A DNA stretch of 5,612 bases from an uncultured Ruminococcus sp. (GCA_902773045.1 CACYDE010000315.1:1-5612); one strand, 5' to 3'; counted from the first letter of the stretch, positions 1-5,612 are shown. The notes: generated from the letters alone by a model not told the origin. Made by a program: numbers and translations.

Positions 1-1329
1 ACCGTCATCAAGTGTATAAAGATCTATTCCTTGAGAGTCTCCGGAATAATTAACGAGATTATCTATGCTAAAGGTCACATTGTAGCCTTCTCCGTCCTCT
101 CCTTCCGAATAATAGGCAGTATACGAACCGTCTTTATTCAAAGTGATAAGGCAATCTTCGTTAGAACCGCCAAGAGGAACGAGTTCTTCATACTCACCGT
201 TCAATGTACAGAAATACTCCAAACCGCCAATATACTGATCGTGATAGACTTTATACTCATCGGTAACAAGGAAACAATCTGTAACTCCCGCATTACCGCC
301 GCAGTCTATGATATGACCGTCAAGCTCCGGAAAGCCGTCATATTCAAAATCCTCGGGCGAAAGCGGATTATATACATATTTCTCAAATATATCCTCTTCG
401 GAACTTGTGTTATCTATGGGCGCAATAGACGAATCCAATACAGAAGCACTCGACTCACTCACCACAGAACTTACACTCACAGACGATGTATCGTCTATTT
501 TCTCCTTGTCGTTGTTTCCTCCCAAGGAAACAGCAGCGCCTATTCCCACAGCTGCCACAGCAACAGACGCTGCAGCGATCACAATAACTTTTTTACTCAT
601 AATATTAACTCCTCTTCTGCCAATTCTGAAAATTTTCTCAGCCTCTTTTGCCGACGATAATGCCGATGTGACCGACGCATTGAGAGCGGGTACAGAAAGG
701 CTTTCACTTTCAACTGCAAATAACTTTGTAAGAAACGGTATTCCCGCAAAGACAAACATTTTGCTGCCTGTGCTTTTTTCCTGTTCCTCAACATATTTCT
801 TGATTTTTGATCGGGACACGGCAAGCCTGTTTTTGACAGCTCCTTCGCTGCACTCCATGATCTCGGCAATCTCTGCAATTCTGAAATTGCTGAAATAATA
901 GAGTATCACAGTTTGAAACTGCAATTCCGAAAGCTGCTCTCTCATGATTTTTAAGAGAGTTTTTCTTTTGTCCTCTTTCAGAATATACTCTTCCGGCAGC
1001 GTCAGTTCATCTTCCTCGATCAATGTTTCTTTAAACATATCGTCATCGACAGGCACAGGTTTCTTCTGTTTTATGATATTTTTGCACCTGTTTACGGCGA
1101 TCCGTTCGATCCATGACGGAAAACTCTTAGGATCGTTGAGCTGACGAATGTTCTTACAAGCGGTCAGATATGTATCCTGCATAGCGTCGTTTGCGTCCTG
1201 TTCATTTTTCAGCATATTCAGACAAACGAAATATACGCGCTTGCTCGTGATCCTGTATAGTTCCTCGAAAGCGTTTGTATCGCCCTCTCTGAACCGATCA
1301 ACATACTTTGCGACCTGATCCGGATCCAT
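1..1329 (-). CDS. ECF-type sigma factor fused to a transmembrane helix and extracellular domain (3' end outside window)
   Basis: One open frame of 443 codons runs from ATG at 1329 to the left edge with no stop. Residues about 12-85 look like sigma-70 region 2 (ANDAMQDTYLTACKNIRQL, then SFPSWIERIAVNRC). Residues about 125-180 look like region 4, with the helix-turn-helix around RIAEIAEIMECSEGAVKNRL. ECF sigma factors direct RNA polymerase to stress or envelope promoters and normally end near residue 180. Here a linker follows (about 181-243) with a hydrophobic patch at 191-204. Next come a basic stretch (R236, R239, R240, K246, K247), one transmembrane helix (about 248-269), a Ser-rich stalk (about 281-310) and an acidic domain with Cys343, 352, 374 and 393. 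Positive charge before the helix predicts sigma inside and the C-terminus outside. The start has AGGAGG 8 bases upstream. Seen: continuous frame and domain order. Inferred: membrane tethering and signal-controlled activity. The extracellular domain was not recognised. Confidence 0.88.
   Translation of the reverse strand, partial: MDPDQVAKYVDRFREGDTNAFEELYRITSKRVYFVCLNMLKNEQDANDAMQDTYLTACKNIRQLNDPKSFPSWIERIAVNRCKNIIKQKKPVPVDDDMFKETLIEEDELTLPEEYILKEDKRKTLLKIMREQLSELQFQTVILYYFSNFRIAEIAEIMECSEGAVKNRLAVSRSKIKKYVEEQEKSTGSKMFVFAGIPFLTKLFAVESESLSVPALNASVTSALSSAKEAEKIFRIGRRGVNIMSKKVIVIAAASVAVAAVGIGAAVSLGGNNDKEKIDDTSSVSVSSVVSESSASVLDSSIAPIDNTSSEEDIFEKYVYNPLSPEDFEYDGFPELDGHIIDCGGNAGVTDCFLVTDEYKVYHDQYIGGLEYFCTLNGEYEELVPLGGSNEDCLITLNKDGSYTAYYSEGEDGEGYNVTFSIDNLVNYSGDSQGIDLYTLDDG
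609..614 (-). promoter_or_regulatory. Internal Shine-Dalgarno before an in-frame ATG inside the sigma fusion gene
   Basis: GAGGAG lies 8 bases upstream of ATG at 600-598, which is codon 244 of the sigma fusion gene. A protein started here would begin MSKKVIVIAAAS, that is, exactly with the basic residues and transmembrane helix. The site could allow separate translation of the membrane-anchored C-terminal half, or be a relic of a former two-gene arrangement. The motif is seen; its use is inferred. Confidence 0.4.
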
Positions 1330-1337
1330 GATTATCT

Positions 1338-1343
1338 CCTCCT
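1338..1343 (-). promoter_or_regulatory. Ribosome binding site of the sigma fusion gene
   Basis: A full AGGAGG is placed 8 bases before ATG at 1329-1327. This fixes the start of the sigma gene, which then begins MDPDQVAKYV, a normal length of N-terminus ahead of sigma region 2. Confidence 0.85.
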
Positions 1344-1349
1344 TAATTA

Positions 1350-1361
1350 CGCAAAAATGCG
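1350..1361 (-). repeat. Short inverted repeat in the sigma gene leader
   Basis: CGCA and TGCG are separated by four bases and lie between the likely -10 region and the ribosome binding site. If transcription starts near 1365-1368, this small hairpin would sit at the very 5' end of the mRNA, where it could protect the transcript. It is too short to claim a regulatory role. Confidence 0.35.
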
Positions 1362-1365
1362 CTTC

Positions 1366-1401
1366 TATAATATAGGACAATTTAAAAGGCAGAAAGGTTA
1401 G
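1366..1401 (-). promoter_or_regulatory. Candidate promoter of the sigma fusion gene
   Basis: Reading the minus strand, CTAACC (1401-1396) is followed after 16 bases by TGTC (1379-1376) and then by an AT-rich TATATTATA. The AAC/GTC pair and its spacing resemble promoters of ECF sigma factors of the sigmaW/sigmaM kind (TGAAAC, about 16 bases, CGTC or CGTA), and no good -35 for the housekeeping sigma precedes the AT-rich -10-like block. That would fit autoregulation. The match is imperfect and rests on one site, so an ordinary promoter using TATTAT or TATATT remains possible. Confidence 0.27.
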
Positions 1402-1435
1402 ATAGACTTTAAAATTTTTTTCATAACAGTTCAAG

Positions 1436-1478
1436 AAAAAGCCGTTGTTGATCGACAGACGATTCAGCAGCGGCTTTT
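1436..1478 (-). terminator. Probable rho-independent terminator after rnz
   Basis: Arms at 1441-1454 and 1460-1474 form a long stem with a five-base loop and a single bulge. On the minus strand the stem is followed by five T residues (1440-1436), about 100 bases after the rnz stop and before the sigma promoter region. On the minus strand two positions are C-A mismatches; on the plus strand the same positions are G-U pairs, so the stem is stronger in plus-strand RNA. Its place between two minus-strand transcription units still favours a terminator for the upstream operon. Confidence 0.55.
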
Positions 1479-1579
1479 ACCGGTATTGCCTTAAAAAAAA
1501 TAACGACAACTCATTAACATATAATATAAGATAAGAAACGAATCTTGAACTTTTATATGTTCCCGAGTAAAAATTATTT
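1479..1579. other. AT-rich spacer between rnz and the terminator, no gene seen
   Basis: This strongly AT-rich stretch holds an A run at 1493-1500, a TATAAT-like string near 1521 and a GAAC/GTTC pair (1547-1550, 1559-1562) eight bases apart. No open frame with a credible ribosome binding site is visible on either strand, and no site is convincing enough to be named. Confidence 0.5.
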
Positions 1580-2485
1580 TCAAAGAAATTTTAATTCAAT
1601 TGATTCAAGATCACATGGTATTTTTGTTTTTGGAAAAAGTTTCTTTGCGAATTCGGCGTGTTCGCAGGGGTCTTTTATGGACGGACTGAAATGTGTGAGC
1701 CAAAGCTGATTTACTTCGGCTTGTTTTGCGGTTTCACATGCCTCGCTGAAAAGCATATGCCTATTGATAACAGCTTTGTCCTTTTTTTCTTCATCTGCGT
1801 ACATACCTTCACAAATGAAAAGATCGGAGTTTTTAGCGAAAACGGTGATCTCTTCTGTGGGGCGTGTGTCGGTGCAGTAAGTCACTTTAAGACCTTTTCG
1901 GGGTTTTCCGAGAACCATTTCCGGAGTGAAAAGACAGCCGTTCTCTTCAACCGCCAAGCCTTGCTGAAGCTGTTTCCAGAATTTCAGATCGATCCCAAGA
2001 CGTTCTGCTTTTTTTGAATCAAACTTACCACGGCGATCCAAATTGATGCAGTAGCTGTAGCATGTGACGCTGTGATCGACTTTAAGTGCTTCGATCCTGA
2101 GACCGTTGAGATCAAAGCTTTGAAAATCATCTGATATTTCAGAACACTCCACTTCAAACCCGAGATCCGGTGCGATCACACAAAGTGAACTCACCACACT
2201 GCAAAGTCCTTTCGGTCCGATTATTTTCACAGGTTCGGATCGTTCGGATTTCCCCATGGAAAGAAGAAGACCGGGAAGCCCGGAAATATGATCGGCGTGA
2301 AAATGCGTTATAAGGATAACGTCGATCTTACTCATACTGAAACCGCTTTTCCGAATCATGACTTGAGTTCCTTCGCCGCAGTCGATCAAAATATTTCTGC
2401 CCATATAGCGAACTATAAGCGCTGTCAAGGCTCTTTGAGGCAGAGGCATAGTTCCTCCTGTTCCAAGCAAACAGATATCTAACAT
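1580..2485 (-). CDS. rnz: Ribonuclease Z (tRNA 3'-processing endonuclease)
   Basis: This 301-residue protein is a zinc-dependent metallo-beta-lactamase-fold nuclease that cuts pre-tRNA after the discriminator base to give the mature 3' end for CCA addition. The N-terminus LLGTGGTMPLPQR and the IDCGEGTQ motif are typical. The metal site is complete: HFHADH at 61-66, His138 in VDHS, Asp206 in CTDTRP, His243 in NRHM and His265 in LTHFS. RGKFDSKKAERLGI (152-165) is the family block that precedes the substrate-binding arm. The usual length is about 300-310 residues, so the gene is full length. GGAGG lies 5 bases before the ATG. It follows cdd by 38 bases. Two sub-motifs differ from the best known enzymes: no PPGP in the arm (GIDLKFW instead), and SPSI in place of SSRY after the last His. 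A related phosphodiesterase activity is possible but less likely. Confidence 0.93.
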   Translation of the reverse strand: MLDICLLGTGGTMPLPQRALTALIVRYMGRNILIDCGEGTQVMIRKSGFSMSKIDVILITHFHADHISGLPGLLLSMGKSERSEPVKIIGPKGLCSVVSSLCVIAPDLGFEVECSEISDDFQSFDLNGLRIEALKVDHSVTCYSYCINLDRRGKFDSKKAERLGIDLKFWKQLQQGLAVEENGCLFTPEMVLGKPRKGLKVTYCTDTRPTEEITVFAKNSDLFICEGMYADEEKKDKAVINRHMLFSEACETAKQAEVNQLWLTHFSPSIKDPCEHAEFAKKLFPKTKIPCDLESIELKFL

Positions 2486-2523
2486 TTTTCCCTCCGGTTT
2501 TTAAAACAGAAAATCTAACGATA

Positions 2524-2919
2524 TCAAAATTCCAGAAACGGAAACGGCATAAGTTTTTCAAGCGTGTATACTTTTATTTCTTTTCCGTCGGATAATATAA
2601 CTTCGAAAGTATTTTCGCAGAACTCAGTGAAAAATTGTCTGCATATACCGCATGGAGGTGTATATTTCCATGTATTTCCTTCCGAGATCCCGACAATCGC
2701 CATTTTCTTAAAAATTTTTTTGCCCTTTGAAACCGCGCTGCACATTGCTGTTCTTTCTGCGCAAATTCCTGCTCCGAAAGACGAATTTTCAACATTGCAC
2801 CCCGTGAAAACAGAATCGTCCTCACAGATCAGCGCCGCTCCGACCTTGAATTTCGAGTATGGTGAATAGCTGTTGAGAGCGGCTTTTTCAGCTTCTTTAA
2901 CAAGTTCTCCGTCAGTCAT
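2524..2919 (-). CDS. cdd: Cytidine deaminase
   Basis: Cytidine deaminase hydrolyses cytidine and deoxycytidine to uridine and deoxyuridine plus ammonia in pyrimidine salvage, in the cytoplasm. The protein has 131 residues, the size of the homotetrameric class with three zinc cysteines. SPYSKFKVGAAL (19-30) and GCNVENSSFGAGICAERTA (40-58) carry the substrate-binding Asn and Glu, the zinc ligand Cys53 and catalytic Glu55. PPCGICRQ (88-95) supplies Cys90 and Cys93. I chose ATG at 2919 because MTDGELVKEA matches the usual N-terminus of the family. The frame could extend seven codons to a TTG at 2940 that overlaps the deoD stop, but that TTG has no support. AAAGGA, 12 bases upstream and overlapping the deoD end, is a somewhat distant ribosome binding site, so translational coupling to deoD is likely. 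Confidence 0.95.
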   Translation of the reverse strand: MTDGELVKEAEKAALNSYSPYSKFKVGAALICEDDSVFTGCNVENSSFGAGICAERTAMCSAVSKGKKIFKKMAIVGISEGNTWKYTPPCGICRQFFTEFCENTFEVILSDGKEIKVYTLEKLMPFPFLEF

Positions 2920-2936
2920 ATAGTTACCATATCCTT

Positions 2937-3653
2937 TCAAAGTGAAACAGCCGTTTCAAGCGCAGTTTTAATCATAGTTCCAAACGAATTCTGTCTTTCA
3001 TCGGCAGAAGTTTCCGTTCCTTTAAAAGGACAGTCGGATATCGTGCAAACTGTTAGTGCCTTTTTTCCGGCTCTTGCTGCGTTCATATAAAGAGCGGCAG
3101 CTTCCATTTCAACTGCAAGAACGCCCATCTCACGCCATTTGAGATTACATTCCTCGTCGGCAGAATAAAACGCTTCGGATGTCAGGATATTTCCAACGTG
3201 GATATCGACATTCATTTTCCTGCATATTTCGGCGTATTTGGAAAGAATAGTGTAGTCGGCAATAGGGGAGTAGGTCCCATTCAGACCATACTGAGAAGCA
3301 TAATTTGAATTTGTGCAGGCTCCCATCGCCGCAACGATATCATACAGATCAAGCTTATCCGACAGAGCGCCTGCAGACCCTATGCGAATAATATTATCCA
3401 CTCCGTAAAAATTGAAAAGCTCATAAGAATAGATCCCCATGGACGGAATTCCCATTCCGCTCGTCATTACGGAAACGGGAGTATTTTTATAGAATCCGGT
3501 GTAACCCAAAGCCCCTCTCACTTCGTTGACGAGCCTGAAGTCATCGAGATAATTCTCTGCGATCATTTTTGTTCTCAGCGGATCTCCGGGCATAAGAACG
3601 GTTTTTGCAAAATCTCCTTCTTTTGCGGATATATGCGGTGTTGGAATACTCAT
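2937..3653 (-). CDS. deoD: Purine nucleoside phosphorylase, DeoD type
   Basis: DeoD reversibly splits purine (deoxy)nucleosides with phosphate to a free base and (deoxy)ribose-1-phosphate, and acts as a cytoplasmic hexamer in nucleoside salvage. The 238 residues match the family length (239 in E. coli). Recognised blocks are TPHISAKEGDFA (5-16), MPGDPLR (21-27), VRGALGYTGFYK (45-56), RIGSAGAL (90-97), VEMEAAALY (181-189) and CTISD (203-207). Expected catalytic and phosphate-binding residues are all present: His7, Gly23, Arg27, Arg46, Arg90, Glu184, Asp207 and Arg220. The Asp-to-Arg spacing of 13 equals that of E. coli Asp204 and Arg217. The start at 3653 has GGGGAGG 7 bases upstream; the frame runs 18 codons further to 3707, but that stretch is the gap after the MutS-like gene. 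The neighbouring cdd fits a nucleoside salvage operon. Confidence 0.95.
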   Translation of the reverse strand: MSIPTPHISAKEGDFAKTVLMPGDPLRTKMIAENYLDDFRLVNEVRGALGYTGFYKNTPVSVMTSGMGIPSMGIYSYELFNFYGVDNIIRIGSAGALSDKLDLYDIVAAMGACTNSNYASQYGLNGTYSPIADYTILSKYAEICRKMNVDIHVGNILTSEAFYSADEECNLKWREMGVLAVEMEAAALYMNAARAGKKALTVCTISDCPFKGTETSADERQNSFGTMIKTALETAVSL

Positions 3654-3706
3654 ATTTAAACCTCCCCAATTTATAATGTCAGAGTGTCTTGTCAAGCGGC
3701 AGGACA

Positions 3707-5380
3707 TTACTTATTGTTATCGATATTATTCTTTATTTGTTCAAACGTAACTCCGTATTTTATGGCTATGTCTCTTGCATAGCTTACTCCCTGCGGAGGT
3801 GCAATGGAAACCTTGAATGATCTTGCTCCGTTTTCAACTCCGGTAACAAGACTCTCGACTTTACTTGAACCTTCTGTTTTCGAATTCAACTCATCAAGAT
3901 GACGTGCAAGTTCATGCATATGAGTATTGAATATCGTTCTGGTTCCGACGTATTTCATAGCCTTAACAACATCTTTTGCGATATACAGACCTTCCGCCAC
4001 GTTGGTGGTAGCAAGACTTTCGTTGAACAGAAGAAGGCTTCTGTCAGTTGCAAGATTAAAGATTTCTGCGATTCTTTGAGATTCCTCTCCGAGTCTTCCG
4101 AGATCGACAGTATCGTTTTCGTCTGCGGGAAAATGTGTGAAAATGTTATCACACGGACTGAATTTGAATGATCTCGCAGGAACATAGATCCCGTTCTGGG
4201 CAAGAAGAAACGCAAGTCCGACCGCTTGGGTGAATGTTGTTTTTCCACCGCGGTTGGGTCCTGTCATAATGTAAATTCTGCCTTTATCCGAGAATTCAAA
4301 ATCGTTTCCGATTATCTCAAATTCTTCTCCTTCGGCAATCTTTATGGCAAGCTTCAAATTGTAGATCCCTTCGGTGAAAAGCTCTCTGTCTTCAGTAGGA
4401 AGAACATCCGCTTTACACAGCGGCAGACCTTTGGACTGTATTTTTTCGATCAAATCTGCCCAGCGTATATAAAAGATAATTTCGGGAACAAGAGAAACTA
4501 AAGTAAATCCGCTTATGCTGATGTACTTTTGAAGAGTTCCTTTGATATCGCGCACTATTTTTTTTACGATAGCAGTTACTGTTTTTGTAAGATTGGAGGA
4601 AAGCTGATCCGCACCCGTAGGTTCTTCCGTAGCCATAACGGATTTTACTTGTGCCAGCCCTACTTTAGTCATGTTGGGATTCTGTGGGTGAAAAGACTTT
4701 ATACTCGAGAAAACGGGATTTGAATTCAGTTCGTCGCTTTGTATTACTTTTCCCATGAAATTCTTAATCAACCCGCTTTCGGCAATGGTAAAGTTGTTGA
4801 GAGAGATGATTCCGACTTTGTCGGGTCGCAGAAGATTGTCGAGGTTGACCCCCAGTGTGATACTTTTGATCTGTTGCGCTTTTGCAAGAGTTTCGGCGAT
4901 ATCCTTCTTTATCTCGGGGAATCCGCTGTTATCGTGGATATCCGTTACTATTCGTTTCAGCTCGCCCAGTCCTTGGGATTTTATCGGAATACTCTCCAGG
5001 GATTCTTTGATCTCCGTGATGCAGTTGACATAACCGTCTATTTCTCTTAGTCTGTTAATGAGCTGCCAAAGATCGGAGGCGTCGGTGTCCTTTTGAAATT
5101 TTTCGATCTCCCGAAGATCGCTGAGCTGTGAAAGAAGCTGTTCGAGATCGGATCTGAGTTTCGGACTGCGGTGAAGATCATCAAAAACATCCCGTCTGTA
5201 TCGGATAACACGCTCATCGCATGTCAGATTTGTCATAAGATTTTTTATGCTGTTTCTTTCGAAGACATCTTTTGTCAGAGCTTCACATATATAATTAACG
5301 GACAGATCGTTAATTGCCTGAGTCGGAAGCGATTGATATTCGACATCGATATTGCTTGGATGAAGCAGACTAAATTCCAT
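3707..5380 (-). CDS. MutS-related ATPase lacking the mismatch-recognition domain
   Basis: This 557-residue protein has a C-terminal MutS-family ABC ATPase. The Walker A is TGPNRGGKTT (373-382). A signature-like region follows at 415-437 (THFPADENDTVDLGRLGEES). The Walker B is LLLFNES (449-455), and THMHEL (486-491) matches the MutS switch histidine. The first 340 residues are mostly helical and resemble the core/lever part; the mismatch-recognition and connector domains of true MutS (about 850 residues) are absent, as is the endonuclease domain of MutS2. The Walker B Asp is replaced by Asn453 while catalytic Glu454 remains. A hydrophobic stretch at 288-307 could be buried or membrane-associated. 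The start at 5380 has AAGGAG 6 bases upstream. It is the first gene of the likely operon. I recognise the family as uncharacterised MutS-like ATPases; a role in DNA repair is not established. Confidence 0.85.
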   Translation of the reverse strand: MEFSLLHPSNIDVEYQSLPTQAINDLSVNYICEALTKDVFERNSIKNLMTNLTCDERVIRYRRDVFDDLHRSPKLRSDLEQLLSQLSDLREIEKFQKDTDASDLWQLINRLREIDGYVNCITEIKESLESIPIKSQGLGELKRIVTDIHDNSGFPEIKKDIAETLAKAQQIKSITLGVNLDNLLRPDKVGIISLNNFTIAESGLIKNFMGKVIQSDELNSNPVFSSIKSFHPQNPNMTKVGLAQVKSVMATEEPTGADQLSSNLTKTVTAIVKKIVRDIKGTLQKYISISGFTLVSLVPEIIFYIRWADLIEKIQSKGLPLCKADVLPTEDRELFTEGIYNLKLAIKIAEGEEFEIIGNDFEFSDKGRIYIMTGPNRGGKTTFTQAVGLAFLLAQNGIYVPARSFKFSPCDNIFTHFPADENDTVDLGRLGEESQRIAEIFNLATDRSLLLFNESLATTNVAEGLYIAKDVVKAMKYVGTRTIFNTHMHELARHLDELNSKTEGSSKVESLVTGVENGARSFKVSIAPPQGVSYARDIAIKYGVTFEQIKNNIDNNK

Positions 5381-5528
5381 GATAAACTCCTTTTATGATT
5401 GTTTTGTTAAATAGTTTTGTTCGATGAAAAACGCGGTTTGCGAAAACATCCGCGGAGAGATCCGGGAACAAGATCAAGTTAATGATTCGTCGGAAACGAA
5501 AAGAATTGATATTACTCAAACTTCCCAT

Positions 5529-5537
5529 ACTATAGCA
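5529..5537 (-). promoter_or_regulatory. Possible extended -10 promoter of the MutS-like operon
   Basis: The minus strand reads TGC directly before TATAGT (5534-5529), an extended -10 arrangement. A TTGTCT lies 19 bases upstream, which is a weak and slightly distant -35. Transcription from here would give a leader of roughly 140 bases before the MutS-like start. This rests on sequence resemblance only. Confidence 0.28.
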
Positions 5538-5577
5538 AACCAAACAAATATCCAGACAAGTTCGACGCCCCGGTAAG

Positions 5578-5603
5578 CGCATAGCTGCGTTGTCGTCCTC
5601 GAC
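5578..5603. repeat. Two adjacent short inverted repeats in a GC-rich tract
   Basis: CGCATAGCTGCG (5578-5589) and GTCGTCCTCGAC (5592-5603) each form a four-base-pair stem with a four-base loop, two bases apart. They lie in a tract of clearly higher GC than the rest of the spacer, which continues to the window edge. This may be the edge of a dispersed repeat or of another element to the right; only the hairpins themselves are seen. Confidence 0.4.
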
Positions 5604-5612
5604 ATACGCCAG

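Larger units (their letters stand above)
5381..5612. other. Upstream region of the MutS-like operon, no convincing gene
   Basis: This stretch holds the AAGGAG ribosome binding site of the MutS-like gene (5392-5387), a possible promoter and a GC-rich right end with two small hairpins. A minus-strand frame is open across it and into the MutS-like start, but its translation shows no recognisable family and no ribosome binding site, so I do not call it a gene. Confidence 0.55.

Noticed and set aside
597..878. Minus-strand 93-codon frame inside the sigma fusion gene
   Set aside because: It is in a different frame from the sigma coding sequence, which is continuous and shows clear region 4 motifs there.
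31..898. Long plus-strand frames opposite the sigma fusion gene
   Set aside because: Their translations are low-complexity mirror images of the minus-strand coding sequence, with no ribosome binding site or domain.
1547..1562. GAAC/GTTC inverted pair as a LexA-type SOS box
   Set aside because: The half sites are eight bases apart; the Gram-positive LexA box needs four, and the site is downstream of rnz rather than at a promoter.
2920..2940. TTG start for cdd seven codons upstream
   Set aside because: The ATG at 2919 matches the normal family N-terminus; the extension would overlap the deoD stop and contain the AAAGGA ribosome binding site.
3654..3707. Longer deoD start at 3707
   Set aside because: The extra 18 residues are not found in the family, and GGGGAGG stands 7 bases before the ATG at 3653.
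5370..5582. Minus-strand open frame of 70 codons upstream of and overlapping the MutS-like start, open to the window edge
   Set aside because: Its translation resembles no family I know, no ribosome binding site precedes its ATG, and it covers the likely promoter and ribosome binding site of the MutS-like gene.
1..5612. CRISPR array, tRNA or rRNA gene, insertion sequence or phage attachment site
   Set aside because: No spaced direct repeats, cloverleaf, rRNA-like sequence, transposase or integrase was visible on reading both strands.

Overview
The window looks like a chromosomal segment of a low-to-moderate GC, Gram-positive anaerobe of the Clostridia, probably an Oscillospirales/Ruminococcus-like gut bacterium. 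This is inferred from the strong AGGAGG-type ribosome binding sites, the AT-rich intergenic regions and the style of the protein families; no rRNA or other taxonomic marker is present. Every supported gene is on the minus strand, so transcription runs right to left.

Right to left: positions 5612-5381 are a non-coding leader with a GC-rich end that carries two small hairpins, plus a possible promoter. A compact four-gene cluster follows: a MutS-related ATPase with an Asn in place of the Walker B Asp (5380-3707), purine nucleoside phosphorylase deoD (3653-2937), cytidine deaminase cdd (2919-2524) and RNase Z rnz (2485-1580). The gaps are 53, 17 and 38 bases and each gene has its own ribosome binding site, so this is probably one operon. 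deoD and cdd handle nucleoside salvage (purine nucleoside phosphorolysis and cytidine deamination), and RNase Z trims tRNA 3' ends. The link of the MutS-like protein to this set is unknown. A hairpin with a T run at 1478-1436 probably ends the operon.

After an AT-rich intergenic region comes the most interesting gene (1329 to the left edge, 3' end outside the window). It is a single uninterrupted reading frame of at least 443 codons. It joins a complete ECF-type sigma-70 factor (sigma2 and sigma4) to a cytosolic linker, one transmembrane helix, a Ser-rich stalk and a Cys-containing, probably extracellular domain. This is a membrane-tethered sigma factor, or a sigma factor fused to its own sensor/anti-sigma module. 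An in-frame ATG with a good Shine-Dalgarno sequence lies exactly before the transmembrane helix, so the membrane half might also be made as a separate protein. Neither the tethering nor the separate product can be proven from sequence alone.
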